The notes beneath the pieces are model-generated. The model saw only the letters and a program-made list of their open reading frames with translations. It did no database searches and had not been told where the DNA came from. Position numbers and translations under genes: made by a program. Source: Mayamaea pseudoterrestris (Eukaryota > Bacillariophyta > Bacillariophyceae > Sellaphorales > Sellaphoraceae). Taken from it: a stretch of DNA of 64,000 nucleotides. Where the stretch lies: NCBI GenBank assembly GCA_027923505.1, contig BROI01000005.1, positions 372,001 to 436,000 on the forward strand, in the 5' to 3' direction. Of the stretch, positions 23,457-34,604 are shown one piece after another; the stretch's first letter is position 1; each line of letters starts with the position of its first letter.

Positions 23457-25178
23457 ATGGCGGACAGCACTAGAAGCGCGTCGCTGGACGAAAATATTGC
23501 GGCAAACTCCATCGCGGCGCCTCCGCCTCGCAAGAAAGGATTGGTAGCTTTCAGCGATGATGCATCATCTGCAAATATTAATTATACGGCTGCGGCGGGA
23601 GCAAGTTCCCGGAAGCTTCGGACACATGCACCATCCTCATCCGCCAATGCCAGCGCCACCACTGATGACACGAATATTTGCTCGACTATCAGCAATGCGT
23701 CCATACCGAGTCCTACGCAGCGAGATTGCATCAAAATGAGTTTGGAGAGTCGCGGCGCTCCTTCGAATACGCTCTACGACGAGTCCAAGTACAATGACGC
23801 CATGAGCATGCGCCGCCGACGGCGCTCCATCAACTTGCGATCATTGTCGACACTGCAGCAGCAGCCTATCATTCAATCGCGACCGAGCGCAAGCTCGGAA
23901 ATCTCCCAAGAAAAGACGCTTGGTGCTCAAACGGGTGTGCTTTCAGCTTTTCGCGCCTCATCCGCTGCGCGACGCATTCCACGACTGCCAGAGGTTGGCG
24001 CAAGTACATCAACGACGCAACTACCACACGAGCATCATGGTTCTACTAAGAAAACCGCAACGATTGAGTTGGCGCTGTCAAATACATTGCTTGAGCCAAA
24101 ATTGATATACGACAAAGTCGCAATGGAGGCTGATAACACCGACGCCGACATTGAGAATGATCGGCATTCACAATCCGACTACCCTGTGCAAGATTCGTCG
24201 CGGAGCAAAAGCCAACCGACCATTATAAGTTCCGTGCACATCGACTACTCGGATGACGCCACGAGTTCGCATGGTATAAAGTCCATTACACTTCCTAGTA
24301 TTCTAACGCCCGACATGATGCTCATGCCGACGGAGGTGCGACGTGTATGTGCGAGTCTTTTCCCCGCAGCATCGAAAAAACCTCGTGCATCTGCCTTGGT
24401 GAGAGTCTTGGACAGCATGCTTGATCTCCCATATACGGTACCTACACCGGAAACAGTATGCCTCGCGGAGGAGCTTCTAGTTGTTATGGGTATGTCGACA
24501 ACGTTTGCCTTCAAATTAAGTGTCATGCATGAGTTGAATGCCCTGTCTCGCTTGCGCTTTTTGTATAAGGTATATCAACCCATGACATATCAGCCTACAT
24601 CGCGACCTCAAGCCGGTCAGACGCAACGAGAAACATGTGGTCTTATACGCGACTATCGGGGAAATGAGTCGGTATCGGTCCCGGTTCTCCAAACGGCTCG
24701 GCGCGGACCTGCTTATCGCCGTTCATTTCTCCGTCAGTCTCGGGCCAGTTCTACTATTCAAACTGCAATCGAAGGAGTAAAGCTACATGACGAAGTAATT
24801 GGCGATGATACGGGGCTTGGAATTCTTGAAAGCGACTCGGATATTGCTACTATCGGTTCGGTTGCTGATCCAAAAGAATCTTTGATTTTGCCATCCCCTG
24901 CTAGAGCTGTTGGCCAGGGAAAAGTGAATCGCGTTGCCATTTGTGAGACTGTTTTGCGACTGGGCAAGAGACTGGGAATCATCATTTTTCGGCGTCGTAC
25001 GGCCAAAAAATTTGCTCGCGAGGCTGACTCCAAGATGCCATCAACTTCATTATCAGCAACAAGCGCTACCGATGGATCATTCTTCACATCCAGCGCAGTG
25101 GCGCTCCCTGTTAGCGCTGCATTTGAATGTATACCTGAAGTTTTGGCGACTCAATCGGATGATGCAAGCAAATGTTAG
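23457..25178 (+). CDS. Mostly disordered protein, unknown function
   Basis: Not recognised. The first ATG of the frame is at 23,457 (MADSTRSASLDENIAAN), giving 573 residues. It is Ser/Ala/Asp-rich with a basic patch MRRRRRSINLRSL (~residue 118). One more compact segment (about residues 285-385, from MMLMPTEVRRVCASLFP to ELNALSRLRFLYKVYQP) looks helical and folded, and may be the conserved core. The C-terminal region has KRLGIIIFRRRTAKKF. There is no signal peptide or TM helix. It may be a regulatory or nuclear protein; no function is assigned. Confidence 0.5.
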   Translation: MADSTRSASLDENIAANSIAAPPPRKKGLVAFSDDASSANINYTAAAGASSRKLRTHAPSSSANASATTDDTNICSTISNASIPSPTQRDCIKMSLESRGAPSNTLYDESKYNDAMSMRRRRRSINLRSLSTLQQQPIIQSRPSASSEISQEKTLGAQTGVLSAFRASSAARRIPRLPEVGASTSTTQLPHEHHGSTKKTATIELALSNTLLEPKLIYDKVAMEADNTDADIENDRHSQSDYPVQDSSRSKSQPTIISSVHIDYSDDATSSHGIKSITLPSILTPDMMLMPTEVRRVCASLFPAASKKPRASALVRVLDSMLDLPYTVPTPETVCLAEELLVVMGMSTTFAFKLSVMHELNALSRLRFLYKVYQPMTYQPTSRPQAGQTQRETCGLIRDYRGNESVSVPVLQTARRGPAYRRSFLRQSRASSTIQTAIEGVKLHDEVIGDDTGLGILESDSDIATIGSVADPKESLILPSPARAVGQGKVNRVAICETVLRLGKRLGIIIFRRRTAKKFAREADSKMPSTSLSATSATDGSFFTSSAVALPVSAAFECIPEVLATQSDDASKC

Positions 25179-25427
25179 TACAATACCGGTGCCCTTACAA
25201 CATTGGGACGATGCCTACCGTAGCATAGCTAAACCTTTAAAGCACACCTACCAACTCGTGACTCTTGTTAGAGCGTTTTTGAGCGCGAAGAATCTGCTTC
25301 CGCTGCATCATTCACGTCAAAAGGGCCATCGATCGCAGCGCGTCGAACCGAACAGCAAGCCGTTCCTTCCTTTCTTTCGCTCTCTCTCAATCGGACAACT
25401 TAATTAATATCGAAAGATCGAAAGAGC

Positions 25428-26369
25428 ATGACGATTGTTTACTCCCTCATTTCCGTCGGGCAGACAGTACTGGCCGAGTATGCGGCGTCGGCGAGTAAGT
25501 TTGATGCTTGTTGCTGCAGTGAGCGAGAGGCTTGTTCGCTGGTTCTTGATTGACATGCGCAGCAATCAACACGTTTCATTCAATTGAAAAATACCATCAC
25601 GAGAGTTTTTTCCGAAGAGTAAATCTAGCTCGCTTCATTTTTATTATGTCTAGCATGTATGCGCTGCTTGCTTGCTCCTTCCTATATTATTTTCATTTCA
25701 CTCTCTAACCCTCCCTATCATTATTACCCCCTTGTCCTCCCTTTATATTCAACAGCAACTGGAAACTTTGCAACGGTTACTCGCGTCCTTCTTGCCAAGA
25801 TTCCGTCGCAGGATGGTCGCATGACGTATCAATACGATTCCTACCAATTTCACTACGTTGTCGAGCAAGGCATTTGCTATTTGTGCATGTCAGACACTCT
25901 CAACAAACATCGCTTGCCCTATGCCTTTTTGAATGAAATGCGCGACTTGTTTCTGGCGCAGTATGGAAGCCAAGCTCCTCTTTCGGCCATGGCGTTTGCT
26001 TACAATCAGGAATTTTCACAAGTGTTGCAGGAACGCATGAATTACTACAATACCGACGAGGCGGAACGGTCCATTGACAATATTGGCGCTGTCAAGTCAC
26101 AGATTGATCAAGTCAAGGAGAATATGGTACAAAACATTTCTAGTTTGTTGGAACGAGGCGAGCGATTGGAACTATTGGTCGAACGAACCGATGGATTGAA
26201 CCAGCAAGCCTTTCGCTTTGAAAGTAGCAGTCGCTCTTTGAGACGATCCATGGTTTGGAGGAAGATGCGATGCTACATTACTGTTGGAGTTGCAGTTGTC
26301 TTTTTAATCATCATTGGCTCAGCAAGTCTTTGCGGCGGTGTCGATTTTCGTCATTGTCGTCGTGCATAG
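25428..26369 (+). CDS. VAMP7-like longin R-SNARE (synaptobrevin)
   Basis: R-SNAREs drive fusion of vesicles with endosomal, vacuolar or plasma membranes. Exon 1 (25,428-25,494; MTIVYSLISVGQTVLAEYA) joins exon 2 (25,756-26,369) across a 261-bp intron, giving 226 residues. Residues 1-120 are a longin domain (YQFHYVVEQGICYLCMSD). The SNARE motif is IDNIGAVKSQIDQVKENMVQNISSLLERGERLELLVERT and its continuation, with the zero-layer Arg in SSLLERGERL. A single C-terminal TM helix (VGVAVVFLIIIGSASL) follows. The layout matches VAMP7/VAMP71-72. The tail after the helix is slightly long, with two Cys. Confidence 0.92.
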
Positions 26370-26593
26370 AGTAGGGACGAATTTGGGGATGAAGGTGGCG
26401 GAGACGAATGGTTCGAGCATTCGCAGGTTGGACACACTAGCTTGGGGTCCATAAATACTATATATATATTTGGCTTTCTTTAGTGATCCTATTAATTCAT
26501 TGTTTACTGCAGTGTATTTGTTTTGCTGTCAGCTGCCGGTAATCATCTCTAATAGCAATGCTTCCGTTTCTTAGCAACTACAAACTCTCAGAT

Positions 26594-28233
26594 TCATGCC
26601 ACAAAGTCGACATTGTATTCGCCCTTGAATCCCATGTCACTCTCGTCGAACCCGATTGTTGGAAATGAGCAGGAAAAGTCGCAAACTTCTCGACGCAAGG
26701 CGACCAACTCTGGATCGACAGACGGACCAACGGCGCAAAGCTCCTTGAATCCCTTTAGCTTCTTGCCTTGCTCGGTATCATTTTTTAATCGCAATGCAAT
26801 AGTAACGGCTCGATCAAAGAAGTGAGCCACCTTGGCGAAATCGTCTTCCAAAAAGCCTCTTGACGTTAGTGCTGGCGTGCCCATGCGGATACCACCTGGC
26901 ATTAGTGCAGATGTATCACCAGGAACTGTATTCTTGTTGGTGGCCATGCAGGCAAGTTCCAAAATTCGCTCCACGCGGGCGCCATCAATCTTGCGACTTG
27001 CCTTGACGTCAATCAGGACCAAGTGATTATCGGTTCCACCACTGACTAGTTGGTAGCCAAGCTTGGTCAATTCGTCCGCAAGGCGGGCGCAGTTCTTCAA
27101 TACTTGGTGCTGGTATTCCACAAACTCTGGCGTATTGGCCTGCTTCAAACAAGTGGCCAATGCACCAATCGTGTGGTTGTGTGGCCCGCCCTGCAAGCCA
27201 GGAAACACGGCAAAGTTAATCTTGTCTTCCAAGTCGTACATGATTGGTTTCTTCGTCTTGGCGTCGACGCTACGCTGTCCCTTGCGGTAGAAAATCATGG
27301 CGCCTCGCGGACCTCGCAGACTCTTGTGCGTCGTTGTTGTGACAACATCGGCGTGTGGAAAGCATGATGGAATGACTTGCGCCGAGATTAATCCGGAAAT
27401 GTGCGCCATGTCGTTCAACACGTAGGCTCCAACCGAGTCGGCAATCTCGCGAATGCGCTCATAGTCAATCAGTCGCGAGTAGGCCGACGCACCCGCAACA
27501 ATCAGCTTGGGACGAAAAAGTTCAGCGCTCTTGGCCATTTGATCATAGTCGATACGACCAGTGGTTTCGTCTAGTCGGTATGGCATGGATTCAAAGTAGC
27601 GCGAAACCATGGATATCTTTTTATTGGCTGTCTGATAGCCATGCGATAAATGACCTCCATGCGGAAGATCAAGTGAGAGAATGCGGTCATGAGTCTCGAG
27701 CAGCGCCGTGTAGACCTGCAATGATGGCAGTGTGAAGGCGTAAATGGGAAAGAGTCAGAATTGGCCTGTTAAGCAATCGTTAAATCTCTCAGACAGATGA
27801 TCACCCCTCCACGCTGACTCACCTGAAAGTTTGCCGGAGAGCCCGAAAGACTTTGAACATTAACACCCCATTCATTCGGATCCAAATGAAAGGCTTCCAA
27901 GGCTCGCTGCTGACACAAGAGTTCGACTTGGTCAATGTTTTCATTGCCGCCATAGTAGCGAGCGCCCGGATATCCTTCCGAGTACTTGTTCGACAAGACA
28001 CTACCAAGGGCATCCAAGACAGCCTTGGAGGTAAAGTTTTCACTCGCAATCAACACCAAACTGTTGCGCTGACGAGCCTTTTCTTGCTCAATGAGTTGCG
28101 AAAGTTGCGGATCCGTGTCCGCCAAGGAAGCATTCAGAGTGGTACTGCTAGTGCTGGAGGCAAATGAACGACTCAGTAAGCGACGACTCGTGCCGGCAAG
28201 AGCACTTGATCGAAGCATGGATGATATCAGCAT
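26594..28233 (-). CDS. SHMT: Serine hydroxymethyltransferase, mitochondrial type
   Basis: SHMT interconverts serine + THF and glycine + methylene-THF, a PLP enzyme. Exon 1 (28,233-27,823) and exon 2 (27,715-26,594) join across a 107-bp GTGAGT...GCAG intron; the product is 510 residues. The first ~30 residues are Arg/Ser/Ala-rich without acids ([20 protein letters not shown]), a mitochondrial presequence. Family motifs include [47 protein letters not shown] and [14 protein letters not shown], with the PLP-binding Lys. It is divergent from the next gene, whose product also looks mitochondrial, so a shared promoter of about 200 bp is likely. Confidence 0.96.
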
Positions 28234-28432
28234 GGTGGTGGTGCTTAATGGGAAAGGGCCTTGGAAATCGACGATGGATCGAGATGCAGAGGTTGGATGA
28301 TGCGAAAAGGCCGAATCACGACGAATTGAAAAATGTCAGAGCGGTAATTAACCAACGTCGTAATGGTACTTCTGCGACATGGAACGATGAGACGCGTCGA
28401 CCACAACCAAGAACAAAAACAATCGACCATCC

Positions 28433-29173
28433 ATGATGGCTGCTCGAACATGCCTTTCTACCGCCAACTTTCGGATGGCAACGCGTCTCGCTTCGCAAAG
28501 GGCAAATTTACACATTTCATCTTTACATGGATGTGACACTTTTTCGCGTTCTCCATCCCTGCCCATTTTCATCACACGCCACTGCCAGCAACAACAGGCG
28601 TTTCTTTCGACAACATCGCCGCCTTCTTCTTCCTTCTCCTTCAGTCCTCTTGAATGGTGGCGTGGTCGTCAAGAGCGCAATGAGGCTACCAAATACAAGG
28701 AGAGGCTCAATGACATGGCACAAAAGGAGAAATGGACGGTTGGTGACATGCAGAATGAACTAAAGGAAGTGGAAAAGAGCTGGCTGGCCAAGATTCAAGA
28801 CTCGGCGGAGATTCGACAAGCCAAGCAAATGAGTTTCACTGTCAATGGTATTGTCAGTGTCATGGGAGTTGACGCGACGGATGAACTATTGAGCAGCATG
28901 ACGCGGACGCAAAAGCTGCAGGCAGCGGCGCATACTGGCGTTGGAGTGGAACAAGTGAATATGCTCATTCAGCAGTTTCAAACCATGGGACTCATGCATC
29001 GAGTGTTGAGGCAGCGTCAGAGTTTGGGAAAGTCGATTCCGACGACTCCTGAAGCTATGCAAAGTATCATGCAGGTGGAAGGACCGAAACTGATGAATGC
29101 CGCGCACAAGAAGAGCATGGTGCAGACACAGCAAAAGAGAATGAAGCGGGCACTCGGTCAGAGGAGGCGGTAG
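28433..29173 (+). CDS. Mitochondrial protein resembling the SRP54 M domain
   Basis: The product is 246 residues from the ATG at 28,433. The N-terminus is Arg/Ser/Ala-rich (MMAARTCLSTANFRMATRLA), a probable mitochondrial presequence. The second half is helical and Met/Gln-rich: MTRTQKLQAAAHTGVGVEQV, then LIQQFQTMGLMHRVLRQRQ, and a basic tail KRMKRALGQRRR. This resembles the Met-rich M domain of SRP54/Ffh (pattern: R..RIA.GSG.....V..LL..F..M..MM) without the NG GTPase. A role in RNA or signal-sequence binding in mitochondria is inference. There are no introns. It shares a divergent promoter with SHMT. Confidence 0.5.
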   Translation: MMAARTCLSTANFRMATRLASQRANLHISSLHGCDTFSRSPSLPIFITRHCQQQQAFLSTTSPPSSSFSFSPLEWWRGRQERNEATKYKERLNDMAQKEKWTVGDMQNELKEVEKSWLAKIQDSAEIRQAKQMSFTVNGIVSVMGVDATDELLSSMTRTQKLQAAAHTGVGVEQVNMLIQQFQTMGLMHRVLRQRQSLGKSIPTTPEAMQSIMQVEGPKLMNAAHKKSMVQTQQKRMKRALGQRRR

Positions 29174-29354
29174 ATACGTGGCACTGAGGTGGAGAAAGGT
29201 AGTTTGTAGGGGGTAATAGCGCGGCGAGCAGAGGTTCTCCGTCCGCTTTGCGTTGCCAAGTGATTCATTTGTATCGTATACTCAACGCATAATTATAATA
29301 ATTACTGCCTTTCTATCGCATCCACATTCTTAACTATATGCCGCATCCAAACGT

Positions 29355-30140
29355 TTACTTCTTATTGCCGGTCGTTGGTAAAGTAAACTTCCCACCCTTT
29401 TTCTTGCTGAGAAAGTAGTAGTAGAAAAAGTCCACATAGAGCAGCGTCTGCAAGACTCCGCAAAAGTAAACCACCCAGTGATGCTGGTAATTCTTCTCCG
29501 TATGTGAGCGATAGATCCAATTCAATATATATAGCGCTCGATAGGCTCCCATGAAAAAGATGTAATTCCCAGTCAAGTTCTCCACCTCGCGGTATCGCTG
29601 CAGAACGACGAGTTGCGGCAAAATCGCGACAGCCTCCAAGAAGATGGAAAAAGTCCAAAGTAATTCAATAAACTTGAAGCTCTTGCTAAATCCATGACTG
29701 AGTACATAGGTAAGCAGCGCCAAAATGGAGCAGGGCGCCACCAGATATTTCCAATGCAAAAAGGAATCTTGTGCCTTGTCGTAGGTACTCTTGATTGGCT
29801 CCTGGAAGCGAATCATGTAAATGATTGCGGCAGTGGCGCTGATGTAAACCACCTTCATGACGGAATTGTAGATGGAATAAAAGGACGTGAACAAATCCAA
29901 GTAGCGAGTCAAAAAGACGACCAGAAAGAGTTCGTGCGTGCGAACCGAAATACCTGCAAGGGAACGAGCAGGAATGAGATATCAGCAAGTACGAGCAATT
30001 CACAAATACAAATATACTGCTATTTCATTTCTCTTTCGCTTACCCTGCGCATTCTTGGCGACCCGCAGTCGCAGCAACAGCACGATAATGCTGAAAAGGT
30101 GCGACATGTCGCCGGCTAAGCGGAAAATGTTCATGGACAT
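29355..30140 (-). CDS. ERD2: ER-lumen protein retaining receptor (KDEL receptor)
   Basis: It retrieves K/HDEL proteins from Golgi to ER. Exon 1 (30,140 or 30,134 to 30,044) and exon 2 (29,953-29,355) join across a 90-bp intron, giving ~231 residues (ERD2 is usually ~212-220). Seven hydrophobic segments are visible. Family wording includes MNIFRLAGDMSHLFSIIVLL, ISVRTHELFLVVFLTRYLDL, EAVAILPQLVVLQR, NLTGNYIFFMGAYRALYILNW and a lysine-rich cytosolic tail for COPI recycling. It is the last clear housekeeping gene before the orphan-gene island. Confidence 0.96.
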
Positions 30141-30439
30141 TTTGCTGCTACCCTTTCGCTGCTGCTACAAGAAGGTAGTGAGCAAGCTAGATACAGCGAG
30201 TGATGTTGTATGTATTGCCGCTCTTTAAAACTCCGTATGACCAGCGGCGCGCAAGTGCCATTGTGAACCGCAACGGGTGTGCCGCGACGACCTTCCTAAC
30301 CGCTCGACTCATGACCTTGAAAACCGTTCGCTTACACGTGGATAGCTTTGATTCTGTCTAGGGGGCTCGGTTTATGGTTGTGGTTGTAAATGAATAGATG
30401 TAAATGAATAGTGTATTTGTCTACACTTAGTTTCACAGT
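30141..30439. other. Transition between host genes and the orphan island
   Basis: This 300-bp gap holds the ERD2 promoter and the left edge of the tandem duplication. A short direct repeat (GTAAATGAATAG twice, ~30,388-30,414) lies next to the edge. I found no tRNA and no clear terminal repeat. Confidence 0.4.
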
Positions 30440-30644
30440 GAGTATGGAATGCACGTCCATAAATAAATTTTTTCGCTGACGTAAGAAACATCCGTTGACG
30501 TTCGGCGTCGCTCACGATACTTTCGCTGAAAAATCGTGCCAACTGGAAACGAGCGGACTGGAAGAGGTGAAGAATCCTCAACGTTCCCTTCGATAGATAT
30601 ATGTATGTTGCCTCTCCACGCTTAACATCTTCGCTACAACCACA

Positions 30645-33339
30645 ATGCCGAGACGAGTTACTTCCACAAAAGCGAAGAGCAAAAAAGCAGCACGTATCGT
30701 ACAACAAAAGAACCAGCTTCTTGTACAGGAAAGACCCATGGTGATTCCCATGATGCAATCTTTTATCAACTTAGTAACCGGTCTCAATCACCAACAGAAC
30801 CACCGAGACACCCCATTGCCTGCAACCAACGAAGAGGTCGACTCCGGCAACCACGGAGACGAAACGGCCATTACGGAGAATCACACGGCGTCAAAGACAA
30901 CAACAACAATCTCAGACGCAACCCCACAAGAGACAGAGTCGGAGACAATGGATTCTGATCCTCAAGAAATGAATGAACTTGATTCCAATCAGTCAAATCT
31001 CGAGTCCAACCCCGACGAGGTTGACGACGACCATCAGTTCAATACTGACGAGGCTGAATACACGCCCGATGATGACGATGACGAGGATGATGATTACATC
31101 GATGCCGGAGTCTCTCATTCGCGTCGAAATCAATCCACAGGCCACACTTCCACATTAAAGGAGATATCGTCTCGGACACGGCCGACAAGAAGCTTAACTA
31201 CACCAAAAGGAATCAAAGCAGAAAGTAGCAATCCCTTATTCGAACTTGACTCGGAAGCAAATTTATCGGACAACCCGTCATACTTCGAACTCGAAGAGCA
31301 CGAACAGGAGATGCATCTGAGAGTTTTGGAAAAGCTCGAGGAAATCGAGTCTAGTCTTGGTGAAAATAACATTGAATCCATCCTGAAGCTCCCTGTGCCT
31401 GACAAATACGAGTCGTATTTTGCTCATGTCAAAAATACGAAATCACAATTCCAAACATTACGATCGGTCGCAACAACCACTGACTTCATCAACGAGTCAC
31501 AGAAACATATGTATTGGCACAATAAAATGATCGCGAACGAAGACTTCTACAAGGCCATATCCGGTCTTTTCGTGGCGTATGTCTTGTCATGCAACGACCT
31601 TGATGCGCCGCTTCTTGGAGTTGATAACGGAAATGATATATTGATGAAATATACACTAAAAGTCATTGGTAAGTGAATCGCTCTACAGTTTCTTCCTTGT
31701 TTTCTTTGCCCACTAACTCATGCTCATTTCCATCTTCTCGTCAGTCGCAGCAAAGGATAGTAAAGATTGCGATAATTTGATGTGCATGATTAACTATTGG
31801 GCAACTGAAGCAATCAAAGAAGGGTTGGAGATGGAGAGTGCAACCTGTATAATTCCCGACGCATATGAATTCGATCACAGCACGAACATTCTGGACCGAA
31901 AGGCTGATGTCATCCTGCGTATGCATTCATATGGAAACATTATGGCTCTGTTTTTATCGATCGCGAATATTGTACTTCTTGGCAACGAAGGAGCTGGAAA
32001 AGCCTTTGATGAATACACCAAACGTAACCAATGCTTTGTTCGTCGGTTCTTGACTGCTGCATTCAATCCTAAAAGCATCGACAACAAGAAATCATGGTAC
32101 TGTATGAAGCATCGTTCTTCAGCTCGCGCGATGTGCCACTTGGCATATGCGCCTATCTTGAAAGACGTAAGTGGAAAGCATGTCCTGTGCCGCGGTTCGT
32201 GTTAGGTCGTTATCTGACTGATCCATGACTGATCCACGTCTTCTCAGCCTCTTTTCAAAGACCCGTACAGTAACTTGGAAAGCCATTGCAAAAATAAACT
32301 GGAGTTTTGCAACTTGATCATCAAGACGGTGGCTCAATCGTTGATTGCGTCTTCTCTTTTTGCGAACGTTATAATTCATATCATGGGGTCGTCCTTCTCT
32401 CGTCAGCGTTGCAACCTTGTAATCGATCGCACCGGAAAAGAAGATTTACAATTCACAAAGGCGAAGCTTGATATTCTCAACAAGAAGGAGATTAACGAGG
32501 TTCGCCAGAAACAGATCCTTCAATTGTTCCAATGGTTGCAAAAGGAGTTTCCGGTGGCAGAGAAAGTAAGCGAACAAATCGCAACGGGGTTTGGTACGGA
32601 TTTGATTGTGTCGTTGCTTTTGCGTCAGTTCATAGCTCCAAAATCCACATTCTGTCAGTCACTGAAAGTTCTAAAAGAAGCGACGAAAGCATCATCTATC
32701 AATCGATCAAGTGCAAAGCGAAAATTCGAGCAATCAGATGCCGCGGAACCTGTCGGTGCAAAGACTGGTAATTGGGATCCACATAACGAGAACGTGAAAA
32801 CTGGTGGATCGTTCATGCAGGTATTCACTGAGGTGGCATTCAAGACACTGGCTGCCGTGTGCTCAGATTCGGAAGCCGAGGGTCTCGAAAAAGGTGGATT
32901 TAAAAAAATGGTCTATAATCACTTCAGGAATGATGGCGACAAGGAATATATGACCAAATGGATGAAGATGTTCTATAACTCAATGAAGGTTACCATCGAC
33001 ACTTTCAAAAGAAGCGCAGTATTCGACATGTTCACACGGTTGTTCGATTCAGCTCTGCAGCATTATGCCGACGGGGATTTGACCATGACACCCTCAATTC
33101 TATTCAGAATTGCAGCCAATTCTCTAAATGATGATGCTCGGATTACAGAAATCGAAGCAGAGTATGAAGCGGATCTGAAAGCTTGTAAGCGTTGCATTGA
33201 AAATTGCAAGGGCGATGTCAAAGAAACATTGACACTTGCGAAGAAGACTCCCCAGTTTTATATCAAGTTCTTCACCGACGACGACCCGGTCTATCATATG
33301 TTTTCAACATTCATTGATATTGGTCTGACACACATGTAA
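30645..33339 (+). CDS. 845-residue orphan protein with an acidic region
   Basis: Not recognised. Three exons (30,645-31,668; 31,745-32,166; 32,248-33,339) join in phases 1 and 0 across introns of 76 and 81 bp with GTAAGT donors and CAG acceptors; this fits so well that splicing is near certain. The N-terminus is basic (MPRRVTSTKAKSKKAARI). Residues ~60-180 are polar with a DDDDDEDDD run, and then come ~650 residues of helical, Lys/Phe-rich sequence including FKTLAAVCSDSEAEGLE and KACKRCIENCKGDVKE. There is no signal, TM helix or catalytic motif I can name. Acidic plus basic tracts suggest a chromatin or nucleic-acid partner, but that is a guess. A broken copy lies at 40,052-42,735. Confidence 0.75.
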
Positions 33340-33510
33340 TAAACCGATGTATACACACGACAGAGCGAATATGAGGAGCGAGTGATGGTTGTGCCGATCC
33401 TATAGTCTATGTTCGAATTAAAGTGATAACTTATAATCATCGTTATCTTATATCTTCACTTTCTGTATAGACCGACATTACGTATCTCCAAGTCCAAGGT
33501 CTCTGGCAAA

Positions 33511-34236
33511 TCAATGCTCCGTTGGACGACCAAATATGCCACCCAACAATTCGGGGTAGGAGGTGGCGAAGTCATGGTTAAGGACCTCAAAGTCGTACAT
33601 GGATTTGATCAAGGCCTCGATGGTGTTATCCTGGAAAACTATAAATGGATATTTTGTAAGTATAAGATTAACACACCAAACATTGAACAAACAGGAAAAC
33701 TTACAATCATCAAGTGGTCGAACCCGATCTCTGGGACTGTAGTCCATCTTGCGAATGTTGGGAGGTGGATACTTGCTTGTCTTGTCGCCACGCAGGATTT
33801 CTTCCATGATTGCCATCGTCTCCATTCGCTCCGTTGGTGCAGGAGGTGCTTCAAATTTACGAACAAACACGGCTCTTGGGTATGCTTCCCCAGATGTGAC
33901 GTTCAACTGCAACATACTCTCGCTCGTTCCTGGAACACGACGGTTGAAAACCTTGAGATCGATTTCTTTTGCGCGTGCCGACAGCTTGTGCGGATTCTTG
34001 ATGCCATCCTTCAATGGAAAGTTATACGCGTCCTTTCGTTCCGTGCTATCTTCGTAGGTTATAATCTGCAACGCAAGATCAGGATGGACAGAGTGCGTTA
34101 CAAGTCTGGCTTCCGTTCCTTTTCCTTGTTTGACGTTGCTGCTGCGGGGCGGAGAAGCCCGGACCACTGGGGACGAATTCGCCTTGGTAGGGCTTTTGGT
34201 CTCCTCTTTACTCTTGGCAGGGGTCGTCTTGGTCAT
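33511..34236 (-). CDS. Orphan protein with Lys/Pro/Ser tail (copy 1)
   Basis: Not recognised. The frame is open for 241 codons, but a consensus 66-bp intron (33,704-33,639, GTAAGT...TATAG) lies near the 3' end and is a multiple of three. Spliced and unspliced forms therefore both stay open; the spliced protein has 219 residues. The N-terminal ~45 residues are Lys/Pro/Ser-rich (TTPAKSKEETKSPTKANSSP), like a nuclear, DNA-binding tail. The rest is a compact alpha/beta-looking region ending in FEVLNHDFATSYPELLGGIF. It is convergent with the 845-residue orphan. A nearly identical copy lies at 42,907-43,632. Confidence 0.6.
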   Translation of the reverse strand: MTKTTPAKSKEETKSPTKANSSPVVRASPPRSSNVKQGKGTEARLVTHSVHPDLALQIITYEDSTERKDAYNFPLKDGIKNPHKLSARAKEIDLKVFNRRVPGTSESMLQLNVTSGEAYPRAVFVRKFEAPPAPTERMETMAIMEEILRGDKTSKYPPPNIRKMDYSPRDRVRPLDDCKFSCLFNVWCVNLILTKYPFIVFQDNTIEALIKSMYDFEVLNHDFATSYPELLGGIFGRPTEH

Positions 34237-34604
34237 GTTTCAGGATTGATTTTATGAGATGTTTCCTCGCAACTTGCTGTACTTACATCACCAATTTAAT
34301 CAATATTCGGCCTCCAAATATTCAGTGCAAGACTCGACAACATATACGGATCTTAACTTTCGTCGACCTGTTCGGTAATCGTACATCCGTTTACTAACCG
34401 ACTCAGAAATATAAGACCAAAACAACGTTCTACAACACTCAACGGATCTACGAATTTTTCGTTTGGGAAAACGACTCGGACGATTTTGACCAAAGAGAAT
34501 TCACAACTGTGGAAAAATAACTTCAACGGTTCCCCGGCGCGAATTAAATGGAATCAGCTTTCGCACGGAAGCCTCACAATATCACGGTCAAACACGATAA
34601 CTTG

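Noticed and set aside
24934-25407. 157-codon plus-strand ORF overlapping the end of the disordered protein
   Set aside because: Overlaps a longer, consistent frame. The non-overlapping part lies just before the R-SNARE start and has no recognised feature.
30240-30360. Possible tRNA or other structured RNA at the island border
   Set aside because: No cloverleaf with acceptor stem, T-loop or A/B boxes could be formed on either strand.
33514-34257. 247-codon plus-strand ORF opposite the Lys/Pro-tailed gene (also at 42,910-43,653)
   Set aside because: The minus-strand reading has more protein-like composition, a real ATG and a consensus intron; the plus-strand frame is its antisense shadow.
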